In this document: one piece after another, positions 1 to 7,690 of the stretch
Layout: every line of letters begins with the position of its first letter
Position numbering within the stretch: position 1 is the stretch's first letter
Assembly (NCBI GenBank): GCA_963782985.1
Contig: CAWALU010000003.1
Location: 310,001 to 374,000 of the forward strand
Length of the DNA: 64,000 bases
Direction of reading: 5' to 3'
Source: CAVSWT01 sp963782985
Lineage (GTDB): Bacteria; Bacteroidota; Ignavibacteria; Ignavibacteriales; Ignavibacteriaceae
Program-made: the position numbers and the translations under genes
Notes under the pieces: generated by a model
Seen by the model: only the letters and a program-made list of their open reading frames with translations
Told to the model about the DNA's origin: nothing
Databases searched by the model: none

Positions 1-142
1 TAAAAAAGAAGATTTTTATGATGCGTTTACAAAAGCAAATGTAGATGCATGTTTGGCGGCAAGTTTATTTCATTTTGATATTCTTCCTATAAAAGAATTA
101 AAAAATTATTTATCTAAAAAAAATATTATTGTAAGAAACTAA
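1..142 (+). CDS. hisF: Imidazole glycerol phosphate synthase subunit HisF, C-terminal end (partial)
   Basis: The window opens inside a coding frame whose codons begin at base 2 and end with TAA at 140-142. The visible 46 residues include DACLAASLFHF followed by IKELKNYLSKKNIIVRN. This matches the conserved end of HisF (AALAAS-FH then a final helix ELK-YL and I-VR). HisF is the cyclase half of IGP synthase: it converts PRFAR and HisH-derived ammonia to IGP and AICAR in histidine biosynthesis. The gene lies 64 bp upstream of hisIE in the same direction, the usual end of a his operon. The N-terminal part is outside the window. The identification rests on a short but characteristic tail. Confidence 0.85.
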   Translation, partial: KKEDFYDAFTKANVDACLAASLFHFDILPIKELKNYLSKKNIIVRN

Positions 143-206
143 AAAGAATAGCGCACGGTTTATAAATATAGTCTTTCAAAGTCAGCGCTGCATTCTTGGG
201 TAAAAT

Positions 207-818
207 ATGGAAATACAAAAATTAAATTTTAATAAATTAAACGGACTCATTCCCGCAGTTATTGTCGATGAAAAAACTGACAAAGTTTTAATGCTCGGTT
301 TTATGAATGAAGATGCATTAAACAAAACAATGACAACAAAGCTGGTAACTTTTTTTTCTCGGACGAAAAATCGGTTGTGGACAAAAGGAGAAACTTCAAA
401 AAATTATTTGCATGTAGTTGATATTAAAACAGATTGCGATAATGACTCGCTATTAGTTCATGTAAATCCGGACGGACCTGTTTGCCACACGGGAGAATAT
501 TCTTGTTTTGACGGAGTTAATAATTCTTCATCAATAAATTTTTTAAAAGATTTGTTTGCGCTAATTAAAGAAAGGAAAATAAATTTCCCCGAAAAAAGTT
601 ACACCGCAAAATTATTTAAAGAAGGAGAGAACCGCGTAATTCAAAAAGTTGGGGAGGAGGCAATTGAAACTGTTATAGCCGCAAAAAATAATGATAAGAC
701 TGAAATTATAAATGAAACTTCCGATTTAATTTATCATTTGTTTGTAATGCTTGCCGATAAAAATATTGAGCTTACCGAAATAGTATCTAATCTAAAAAAC
801 CGCTCGAAAAACTCTTAA
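207..818 (+). CDS. hisIE: Bifunctional phosphoribosyl-AMP cyclohydrolase / phosphoribosyl-ATP pyrophosphatase
   Basis: A 203-residue HisI-HisE fusion that carries out the second and third steps of histidine biosynthesis in the cytoplasm. The HisI half (about 1-110) shows VLMLGFMN, FFSRTKNRLWTKGETS, the acidic D76-C77-D78-x-D80 metal site, and the zinc cysteines C93 and C100. The HisE half (about 115-203) shows GENRVIQKVGEEAIE and a later NETSDLIYH, the MazG-like nucleotide pyrophosphohydrolase signature. Length is normal for the fused form. It follows the HisF tail closely, so the two are probably cotranscribed. No regulatory element is visible in the short gap. Confidence 0.95.
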   Translation: MEIQKLNFNKLNGLIPAVIVDEKTDKVLMLGFMNEDALNKTMTTKLVTFFSRTKNRLWTKGETSKNYLHVVDIKTDCDNDSLLVHVNPDGPVCHTGEYSCFDGVNNSSSINFLKDLFALIKERKINFPEKSYTAKLFKEGENRVIQKVGEEAIETVIAAKNNDKTEIINETSDLIYHLFVMLADKNIELTEIVSNLKNRSKNS

Positions 819-852
819 ATAATTCAACCAAATAATGAATAGTCATTTTGAG

Positions 853-876
853 TAATTGACAATAAAGTGTCAATTA
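853..876. terminator. Stem-loop after hisIE (possible operon end)
   Basis: Perfect 9-bp inverted repeat TAATTGACA / TGTCAATTA with a 6-base loop, 35 bp past the hisIE stop. No convincing T-run follows on the plus strand, so it is a weak intrinsic-terminator candidate. On the minus strand it overlaps the stop codon of the small ORF at 874-996. Confidence 0.35.
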
Positions 877-996
877 TTTAATCTCTAAAAATGTTTTTAC
901 AATATTCGCTTTACTTTTCCACTCTCCTGACCTTGAATAATAGTTATAATCTATGTAGATAAAATTTAATCTCTGCAAAGGGATTATATTTTCCAT
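874..996 (-). CDS. Possible 40-residue small protein or gene remnant
   Basis: An ATG-to-TAA frame of 40 codons starts MENIIPLQRLNF and ends WKSKANIVKTFLEIK. Residue composition looks protein-like (Tyr-rich middle, amphipathic lysine-rich end) and is not the Phe/Cys/Leu-rich pattern of antisense frames in AT-rich DNA. A TAA immediately precedes the ATG, so there is no longer version. The stop sits in the hairpin at 853-876, as for a short gene with its own terminator. I do not recognise a family. It lies in a decaying region, so it may be the tail of a lost gene. Confidence is low. Confidence 0.25.
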   Translation of the reverse strand: MENIIPLQRLNFIYIDYNYYSRSGEWKSKANIVKTFLEIK

Positions 997-1193
997 TTAT
1001 TTAGCTCGCAAACTGCTGCTTAATTAAAAGATAAAATTATGTAATAAAATGGGGTTCTAAAAAATCTTATTAAAGTTTAATCAGCAATTAATATGTCATA
1101 TATTTTTTTGCCGAAATTTGGTGGACCTTTATTTGGGAGTGATTAAGCGAAGCTGTGCCTGAGATGCTAACCATATAATAAAATTGTATTCAA

Positions 1194-2786
1194 ATGAATA
1201 TAAAAATATTTATTACAAAAATATCTGATCCGTCTTACACCCAAGAATTGGATTTTAAAAAATTTCCAATAGCTATCGGAAGAGACGAAAAAAACGACGT
1301 TATTCTTCACGACCCTTTCAAAACGCTATTCAAACCGGGGATAAAATTAAAATAGGCGAATTTGAATTATCAATTCAGGCAAAAAAAATGTGGCGCTTAA
1401 AATATCTAGCAACGCTATTAAAAATCTGGATTCGGTAATCTTATTGGGTGCTGCAATATCATCTATCAAAGTTAATTTACCTGATTCAACTAATATTGGA
1501 CAGAATATAAATTTAATTGTTACCCCGCCTTCCGGCTTTATATTTACGCTTACTAAATTTTTCTATAGAAAATCTGGCGATATTAATTATCAGCAGGCAA
1601 ATCTCATTTTGTCAGGCGGCTTGTATATAGCGGATATTCCAGCGTCATTTTCCACAATAAGCGGTATCCAATCTTATATTATTTTTTCTGATGGTGAAAG
1701 CACCATTACATATCCAACTAATGACCCCATAAATAATCCCGCGTCAATAGAGGTGGAAATATCGCAGATTAATTATCCGTTAGATATGGGTAAGTCAGTT
1801 TATAAAATGATATCAATCCCATTATAAGTTTCAGCGCCTTCCATAGATTCTATTTTTGCTGATGATTATGGGTTATACGATAATAAAATCTGGCGCCTAT
1901 TTAATTGAGATAGTCAGGAAACCAATACAATGAATACCCTAATATTAAAATGGAATTACTCCGGGGAAAGTCTACTGGTTAATTAACAAAGATGGGAACT
2001 TGTTTGATATTGGAAGCGCTTCTTCAATTTCAACTCGCAGTCCTTATTTAATACCGCTTGAAAGCGGCTGGAATCAAATTGGAGATCCCTTTTCATTTCC
2101 AGTTGCACGGGATGGCATCGGTAATTCACAATTAATTTTGACCAGACCGCAAAGATGGAATAGCGAAATCGAAAATTACGAGATTAATCAGCAAATATTA
2201 AATCCGTGGGAAGGCTATTGGGTGTTCAACAATAATAAACCGATTAATCTTTCAGTAAATCCCATTGCGGCAAAAATACCAGTCCCCAAAAATTCAACTC
2301 AAGAAGGATTAAGTAATAATGAATTTCTAATTCAGATTAAAGCATACAGTTCTTCAAATGTTCAGGACCCATCTAATTTTATTGGAATGATGAAAAGTGA
2401 TAAACTGAAAGCACATGATATTTTAGAGCCCCTCCAATATCCGATAAACTCCAACTTAGTTTCATTTCCGATGGAAAAGAATTTGCACAAAAAATTATTT
2501 CCCCCTCAACGAAGGAGCTTTTTAGGATATTAAAATAACCTCCAGTCTTCCTAATAAAAAAGTGCAATTGGAATTATTAAAAAAATCCAGTCTCCCCAAT
2601 GGTTTTAAAATTTGGTTTTTAGATTTGGACAGATTAGCTGTTTCAGCCATAGTTGATAATAAGATTAATCTTGTGCTTCCAGATAATGGAACGAGAGGAT
2701 ATAGAATAATTATTGGCAAAGAGGATTGCGCTACAAAGAACTCAATAAATTTTAATACTAAAGCAATTACCCACTTTAATGATTAA
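1194..2786 (+). pseudogene. Decayed FHA-domain / surface-protein gene
   Basis: One ancestral gene appears scattered over several frames. It starts at ATG 1194 with an FHA N-terminus (FPIAIGRDEKNDVILHDPF), then skips the FHA core (no SRxH...NGT segment) and resumes one frame over with GDKIKIGEFELSIQ, the usual last FHA strand. An A8 run at 1381-1388 marks another frame change into an Ig-like stretch (1390-1827, PPSGFIFTLTKFFYRKSG). A stop follows, then further frame switches near 1950-1990 (ITPGKVYWLINKDGN), a GWNQIGDPF...WEGYWVFNN segment (2000-2533), and a last piece (2562-2786) with NGTRGYRIIIGKED. Intact relatives would be phosphothreonine-reading FHA modules on surface or secretion proteins. 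Whether any fragment is translated is unknown. At least four lesions plus an apparent internal deletion argue for real decay, not one sequencing error. Confidence 0.7.
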
Positions 2787-2998
2787 TTTAAAATCCAATC
2801 AAACTCAATTGTGACTTTGCTAAAATTAAATGGAATTTTTCCAATCACATTTAACTCACGGCCAAACTCAACATAGTCTCCGCTGAACTGATTCAACTCT
2901 TACCTAAACAACTCAAAACTTAATCCGCGGTTTTCTTATAAAATCACTTCGTCAATAGTGACGTCAACAATGACGGCTAACCAAATTTGACGTTTCAT
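2783..2998 (-). pseudogene. Minus-strand gene remnant with two in-frame TAA stops
   Basis: Read on the minus strand from ATG 2998, a single 72-codon frame gives MKRQIWLAVIVDVTIDEVIL, stop, ENRGLSFELFR, stop, then a 38-residue stretch containing GDYVEFGRELNVIGK and ending IEFDWILN before the final TAA. All three pieces are in register and look like real protein, so this is best read as a small gene inactivated by two nonsense changes. I recognise no family. Its end overlaps the end of the plus-strand pseudogene, and it is convergent with it. The stretch 2787-3091 holds nothing else I can support. Confidence 0.4.
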
Positions 2999-3091
2999 CG
3001 CCAAAATAACTTACCAAAATTTAGAAAAGTAAAAACATTTGAGGGCATTATAATTGCGATTAAAAGTAAAAATCAAAAAAATGGTGTTATA

Positions 3092-3586
3092 ATGAATTCA
3101 GGCGAATCACTTTTATCTATCGGCGCAATGATGCTTTTGGCGGTTATGATCTTACGCGTTAATAATACAATCTTAACTACTAACAGTGTTTTGTTAGAAA
3201 CTAAATTTGGCGTTCTCGCTACATCGCTTGCAACTTCAATAATTGAAGAAGCAACGGGCAAAGCGTTCGACCAAAACACATACAATAATTCAATCTCACA
3301 ATTAAGCGATCTAACCTCGCCCGGCGGATTGGGACCCGGCAATGGTGAAACTTACGATACCTTTAACGACGTTGATGATTTTAATGAATACACAAAAGTA
3401 GATTCATCTCTTCCCTCGGCGGTATTTTATTTAAAAACTAAGGTATGTTATGTTCAGCCCACAAATCCCGACCAGCCCGTTAATACCAGAACATGGCATA
3501 AACGCATAAGTGTTACAGTATCCACCCCCTCTTCGCAAGATACGTTTAGACTTTCTTCCGTGGTAAGCTATTGGTTTTTTAGGTAG
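3092..3586 (+). CDS. PilV-like minor pseudopilin candidate
   Basis: A 164-residue protein with a short polar start (MNSGES) directly followed by a hydrophobic helix (LLSIGAMMLLAVMILRVNN) and a soluble, Gly/Ser/Thr-rich domain ending in YWFFR. This is the architecture of type IV pilin-like or type II pseudopilin subunits, but the classical prepilin site (G-F-T-L-x-E) is absent. It heads a trio with a PilW-like and a PilX-like gene, the same order as pilV-pilW-pilX clusters. I chose ATG 3092 over an upstream TTG at 2987 because the hydrophobic helix then sits at the N-terminus. The next gene starts 8 bp after the stop, so an operon is likely. Function is inferred, not shown. Confidence 0.55.
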   Translation: MNSGESLLSIGAMMLLAVMILRVNNTILTTNSVLLETKFGVLATSLATSIIEEATGKAFDQNTYNNSISQLSDLTSPGGLGPGNGETYDTFNDVDDFNEYTKVDSSLPSAVFYLKTKVCYVQPTNPDQPVNTRTWHKRISVTVSTPSSQDTFRLSSVVSYWFFR

Positions 3587-3594
3587 GTATAAAA

Positions 3595-4194
3595 ATGGGT
3601 TACAGCGTAATATTAGACATACTTGGTTCAATTGTTATCAGCGGTTTGCTTATGCTGATTTTAATGAGACTGAATGATGCAACGATTGAAAATACATATA
3701 CCAGCAGCGGCGATTTAACAGGTCAGCAAAATTTGACTACCGTTGTTCAAATTATTGAACATGATTTTCGTAAAATTGGTTATTGCGCCGATTGGGAAAA
3801 AATCCCTGACCCATCCAAAGCAATATTATACGCCGATAAAAACAGAATTAAATTTTTAACAGATGACAATAATTCTTCTAATTTAGATACGATGGTTTAC
3901 TATATTGGTCCCACAAGTGAATTAAAAGATACGCCAAATCCGCGGGATAGATATTTATATCGATTGATTAACAATGAGCCTCCCCGTTCAGCAAGTATGG
4001 GAATTACTCAATTCGAGTTAAAATATTTTGATGTTTTTGGCAATGCTATTCCATTCCCTATTACCGTTCCTGGTGAAATACATACAATAGAAATAAATTT
4101 AACAGTCGAAGACGCAGCCGCTTATGATGATAAATATAATACAGTTTTTTGGCGGCAAATTCGTTTAGCTGCAAGAAATTTACGTAGCAGGTAA
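3595..4194 (+). CDS. PilW-like minor pseudopilin candidate
   Basis: A 199-residue protein with an N-terminal membrane helix (ILGSIVISGLLMLILM, about 8-25), an amphipathic extension, and the segment VVQIIEHDFRKIGYCADW. That segment resembles the PilW hallmark in which a helix carrying D-x-R is followed by A/I-GY and a cysteine. The C-terminal domain is beta-rich and ends in FWRQIRLAARNLRSR, again like PilW-type proteins. It has no canonical prepilin cleavage motif. It sits between a PilV-like and a PilX-like gene with gaps of 8 and 12 bp. A cell-surface filament or secretion role is the natural inference; a stand-alone membrane-anchored surface protein cannot be excluded. Confidence 0.55.
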   Translation: MGYSVILDILGSIVISGLLMLILMRLNDATIENTYTSSGDLTGQQNLTTVVQIIEHDFRKIGYCADWEKIPDPSKAILYADKNRIKFLTDDNNSSNLDTMVYYIGPTSELKDTPNPRDRYLYRLINNEPPRSASMGITQFELKYFDVFGNAIPFPITVPGEIHTIEINLTVEDAAAYDDKYNTVFWRQIRLAARNLRSR

Positions 4195-4206
4195 GGAGAA
4201 ATAATT

Positions 4207-5409
4207 ATGGCAGGCAAAGGCATACTTTTTTTACTATTAGGTTTCAGCGTAGTTTTTTTGGTGAAGGGAGCCAACTTCGGCAATGTCTCCACACGCGCTG
4301 TTGATAATATGGGGGATTATTATAAACGAACGGTCGCCCATAATATTGCAGTTAGCGGAGCTAATTTAGCCGCTAACCAGGTTTTCTTTGATCCTACCTG
4401 GAAAACCGGATATACAAGTAAAAGTTTTTCCGACGGGAAAATTGACGTTGAAGTTAGAACAATTGACGCTTTCAAAAATATTAAAATGATTTCTGCAAGA
4501 GGTACTTATGAAGGTTATTCTAAAACTGTTGAAGTAATTTTAAAACCCAGTAAATTCTCAAAGTTTGCTTATTATTCACGAGTTGAACCTTCAAATATTT
4601 GGTGGATTTCCAAAGATACTGTTTGGGGTCCCTTTCACACAAACGGCAGCTTAAGAGTTTCTGAGCGTCCCGTCTTTTACGGAAAAGTAAGTTACAGATA
4701 TAATCTTATTAAATATAGTTATAGCTGGAATGATCCTAAATTTTACGGCGGGCTGGAGCCCGGCGTTAATTTACCAATGCCCGCAGACGGCATTGACCAG
4801 CTTGCAAATGCCGCGTACGGCGGCGGACTTGTTTTTCAAGGCAAAGATACTGTGTATCTTAAATTTGAAGGTGAAAAACTTAAATATAAATATGGATATA
4901 AAAATTCGTGGAATGAAGAACTGCTTAGTAAGGCGGCAATAAATGGAGTTATTTTTGCAAAAGACGCTATCATAAGGTTGGAAGGAACTGTAAAAGGGCA
5001 ATATTCAGTAGCTACTTCCAAATCAATTTATATAGACAATGATATTGTTTATGAAACTGATCCACGGCAAGATCCTTCGTCTAAAGATTTGTTGGGAATA
5101 TTAGCGTATAAAGATGTTATCATAACAGATAACGCAGCTAACCATAATGACGTAAATATCCATGCATCTGTATATTGCCAAACAGGCGGGTTTGGCGCAG
5201 AAGAATATGACAAGCGTCCCGTCAGTGGAGATATAAATTTGTTGGGGGGAATAATTCAAGATACCCGCGCAGCGGTAGGTACTTTTAGCGGGAGTACGAT
5301 AACGCATGGTTTTAGTAAAAGATATAAATATGATAGTAGACTAATGCTAAGTTCTCCGCCGTTTTACCCCGGCACCGGCGCGTTTGAAATTGTTTCCTGG
5401 CTTGAGTAG
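4207..5409 (+). CDS. PilX-like membrane-anchored surface protein
   Basis: 400 residues, beginning MAGKGILFLLLGFSVVFLV, one N-terminal membrane helix. A segment then resembles the PilX N-terminal helix (KRTVAHNIAVSGANLAANQ), where repeated alanines and asparagines follow the anchor. The rest is a long beta-rich domain with several glycine- and tyrosine-rich strands (VWGPFHTNGSLRVSERPVFY, GDINLLGGIIQDTRAAVG). A good Shine-Dalgarno (AGGAG, about 4196-4200) precedes the ATG. It is the last gene of the trio and is followed directly by a strong terminator. The assignment to a pilus or pseudopilus system rests on order and topology; no assembly ATPase, platform protein or peptidase gene is in the window. 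Confidence 0.5.
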   Translation: MAGKGILFLLLGFSVVFLVKGANFGNVSTRAVDNMGDYYKRTVAHNIAVSGANLAANQVFFDPTWKTGYTSKSFSDGKIDVEVRTIDAFKNIKMISARGTYEGYSKTVEVILKPSKFSKFAYYSRVEPSNIWWISKDTVWGPFHTNGSLRVSERPVFYGKVSYRYNLIKYSYSWNDPKFYGGLEPGVNLPMPADGIDQLANAAYGGGLVFQGKDTVYLKFEGEKLKYKYGYKNSWNEELLSKAAINGVIFAKDAIIRLEGTVKGQYSVATSKSIYIDNDIVYETDPRQDPSSKDLLGILAYKDVIITDNAANHNDVNIHASVYCQTGGFGAEEYDKRPVSGDINLLGGIIQDTRAAVGTFSGSTITHGFSKRYKYDSRLMLSSPPFYPGTGAFEIVSWLE

Positions 5410-5427
5410 AATTCAGTTTAAACTTTT

Positions 5428-5457
5428 AAAAGCGCTCAAATTTAATGAGCGCTTTTT
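5428..5457 (+). terminator. Intrinsic terminator after the pilin-like trio
   Basis: Perfect 11-bp stem AAAAGCGCTCA / TGAGCGCTTTT with a 7-base loop, ending in a T5 run. It lies 19 bp after the stop of the third gene. The same GCGCTC core recurs in the terminator at 25252. Confidence 0.85.
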
Positions 5458-5549
5458 AATTTTAAAGCCCTCCATTTTTCCTATTGCAAAAATTATTCTA
5501 AATAAATCATTATTTTTGTAATAATCTTTCACACAAATAAGCAGCTATA

Positions 5550-5957
5550 ATGTATTCAATTTTCGAAACGGAAATAACCATCCGCCCCGATGATATTGAT
5601 TTAAATAATCATGTTCACAATACTAAATATTTAGATTATGTTCTCGCCGCGCGTTATCAGCAAATGACTAATAATTACAAAATGGCGATGGGGGAATTCC
5701 ATAAGCTGGATTATAATTGGGTTGTAAGCGTCTCTCACATTGAATATAAACGAGCATTAAATTTAGATGATAAAATTTTAGTGCGCACACAAATAGATTC
5801 TGTTAACGGCGCTCAATCAACAGTAAATTTTTGGATTGTGAAAAAGGATAATAATAAAATTGCCGCGCAAGGTTATTTAACTTATACAATGATTTCAATT
5901 AAAAGCGGAAAGCCCGTTCGGATACCCGAAAATATAATTGAAATATATTCGGTTTAA
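5550..5957 (+). CDS. Hot-dog fold acyl-CoA/acyl-ACP thioesterase (4HBT family)
   Basis: A 135-residue single hot-dog domain. Near the N-terminus, RPDDIDLNNHVHNTKYLDYV carries the D-x-N-x-H-V-N/H-N-x-x-Y pattern of YbgC/FadM-type 4-hydroxybenzoyl-CoA-like thioesterases, with the catalytic aspartate in DIDLNNH. The rest matches the expected sheet (VSHIEYKRALNLDDKILV, AQGYLTYTMIS). It would hydrolyse acyl-thioesters in the cytoplasm; the substrate cannot be told from sequence. It stands alone between the pilin-like trio's terminator and an mscS-type gene in the same direction, with an 87-bp gap to the latter. Confidence 0.85.
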   Translation: MYSIFETEITIRPDDIDLNNHVHNTKYLDYVLAARYQQMTNNYKMAMGEFHKLDYNWVVSVSHIEYKRALNLDDKILVRTQIDSVNGAQSTVNFWIVKKDNNKIAAQGYLTYTMISIKSGKPVRIPENIIEIYSV

Positions 5958-6044
5958 ATTTTAAAGTTCAAGTAATCTCTTTTCTTGGGCAATATTTTTT
6001 ATTATAATTTTCTATCTTCTAAATAAATCTGGAGAAAATATTTT

Positions 6045-7145
6045 ATGAATGAATTTATGGTAAGAGTTTATTACGGAAATGAAGTATCAACTTATTTAAC
6101 GGCGTTGGGCGCTTTTATTTTAGGGCTGATAATTATTTATATTTTCAAAAAGATTATTCTAAAAAGATTAGAGAGATGGTCGGAAAAAACTGAAACCACA
6201 ATTGACGATTTTATTGTTAGAGGTGTTGAAAAAACTTTAGTTCCGCTTTTGTATTTTTCAGCATTTGTAATAGCGTTAAAAATATTAACCATCCCCCCAA
6301 GCGTTCAAAAAATAATTCACGTAGCTTCGGTAATTATAATTACATTTTTTGTGCTAAGGTCTGTTACAGCTATTCTTGGTTTTAGCCTCGATTCTTATTT
6401 AAGAAAAAAAGCAGAATCAGAAATCACCGCAGAAAACAGACGCAAACAAATGCGGGGAATACTTACAATAGTAAATATTTTAATTTGGATTGTCGGTTTG
6501 GTTTTTGTTTTAGATAACCTCGGCTTTAAAATTTCCGCTGCCATTGCGGGTTTAGGAATTGGCGGAATTGCAATAGCGCTTGCCGCGCAAACAATCCTCG
6601 GCGATCTTTTCAGCTACTTTGTTATTTTTTTTGATAGACCATTTGAGATTGGCGACTTTTTAATTGTTGGCGATAAAGTCGGAAGCGTTGAATACATAGG
6701 AATAAAATCAACCCGAGTTAGAAGCTTAAGCGGCGAACAATTAGTTTTTTCAAACACGGATCTTGTAAATTCTCGGATTCATAATTACAAAAAGATGCAG
6801 CGCAGAAGAGTAGTTTTTAAGCTTGGAGTAATTTATCAAACCAAAGCAAAAGAGCTTGCTGAAATTCCGCCGCTGGTAAAAAAAATTATTGAAGACCAAA
6901 AAAATGTAACTTTTGATAGGGGTCATTTTTCATCTTACGGAGATTTTAGTCTTAATTTTGAGTTTGTTTATTACGTGCTAAGCTCAGATTACAATGTATA
7001 TATGGATACGCAGCAATCAATAAATTTAAAAATATATGAAGAGTTTGAAACTCGTGGAATTGAATTTGCATATCCAACTCAAACTTTGTTTTTAAATAAA
7101 GATGAAAACGGAAATGATAATGTGCAGTCAGAAGTTGTAAAGTAA
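6045..7145 (+). CDS. Small-conductance mechanosensitive channel, MscS family
   Basis: A 366-residue inner-membrane protein. Hydrophobic helices lie near residues 18-36, 65-85, 90-112 and 137-160. The pore-lining TM3 at about 165-185 is rich in Gly and Ala (AIAGLGIGGIAIALAAQ), the MscS hallmark. The cytoplasmic beta domain follows (FDRPFEIGDFLIVGDKVG, IGIKSTRVRSLSGEQLVFSN), then the alpha/beta cage. Such channels release solutes on hypo-osmotic shock. The ATG is preceded by GGAG at a slightly long spacing. It appears monocistronic, and nothing in the sequence is unusual for the family. Confidence 0.93.
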   Translation: MNEFMVRVYYGNEVSTYLTALGAFILGLIIIYIFKKIILKRLERWSEKTETTIDDFIVRGVEKTLVPLLYFSAFVIALKILTIPPSVQKIIHVASVIIITFFVLRSVTAILGFSLDSYLRKKAESEITAENRRKQMRGILTIVNILIWIVGLVFVLDNLGFKISAAIAGLGIGGIAIALAAQTILGDLFSYFVIFFDRPFEIGDFLIVGDKVGSVEYIGIKSTRVRSLSGEQLVFSNTDLVNSRIHNYKKMQRRRVVFKLGVIYQTKAKELAEIPPLVKKIIEDQKNVTFDRGHFSSYGDFSLNFEFVYYVLSSDYNVYMDTQQSINLKIYEEFETRGIEFAYPTQTLFLNKDENGNDNVQSEVVK

Positions 7146-7274
7146 TTTTTAGTGAAACTAAATTTCAAACAACAATAAACAAAGAACAAATAATTCTCAG
7201 TTAAAAAAATACTCAATTCAAAATGACGCTGATATAATTTAAGGCCGGATGAAAATTTTATGAGAAAAATGTAA

Positions 7275-7640
7275 ATGAAATATCAACCTATAAACCTAAA
7301 AGATAAGTTTAGTAAATTTAATGAGCATTGGTCGCCAAAAGCAATTGCCGAATTAAATGATTATCAATTTAAAGTTGCAAAAATTATTGGGGAGTTTATT
7401 TGGCATAAACACGAAGAAACCGATGAAGTTTTTTTTGTTGTTGACGGTGAAATGAAACTTGAATTTAGAGACGGCGAAGTAAATATAAAAAGCGGAGAAA
7501 TGTTTGTCGTCCCCAAAAATATTGAACATAAACCTTCCGCAGAAAATGAATGCCGCATAATTTTAATTGAGCCGCGCGGAGTATTGAATACAGGAAACAT
7601 AGAAAATAATTTTACGGCAAAAACCGATGTGTGGGTTTAA
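7275..7640 (+). CDS. Cupin-domain protein
   Basis: A 121-residue single-domain cupin. Cupin motif 1 is IWHKHEETDEVFFVVDGEM (metal ligands H-x-H and E), followed by a G-x-M strand (GEMFVVPKNIEHKP) and the second-motif histidine. The C-terminus IEPRGVLNTGNIENN is common in small cupins annotated only by fold. Probably a cytoplasmic metal-binding enzyme or sugar/mannose-isomerase-like protein; the substrate is unknown. It is convergent with the following peptidase gene and shares its terminator. Confidence 0.85.
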   Translation: MKYQPINLKDKFSKFNEHWSPKAIAELNDYQFKVAKIIGEFIWHKHEETDEVFFVVDGEMKLEFRDGEVNIKSGEMFVVPKNIEHKPSAENECRIILIEPRGVLNTGNIENNFTAKTDVWV

Positions 7641-7667
7641 AAAAATGCCGGATAAAAAATCCGGCAT
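7641..7667 (-). terminator. Terminator shared by cupin and pepF-like genes
   Basis: 9-bp stem ATGCCGGAT / ATCCGGCAT with a 5-base loop. The minus strand has a T7 run directly after the stem, making it a strong terminator for the peptidase gene. The plus side (ACTTATTTT) is weaker but could stop the cupin transcript. Confidence 0.75.
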
Positions 7668-7690
7668 ACTTATTTTAAATTAGTTTTAAT

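Noticed and set aside
819..1193. tRNA or structured RNA gene in the gap after hisIE
   Set aside because: No cloverleaf-like pairing or conserved T-arm sequence found; only one simple hairpin and a short ORF are supported.
2987..3091. TTG-initiated N-terminal extension of the PilV-like gene
   Set aside because: It would put 35 polar and basic residues before the membrane helix, and it lies antisense to the minus-strand remnant; ATG 3092 gives a typical pilin-like N-terminus.
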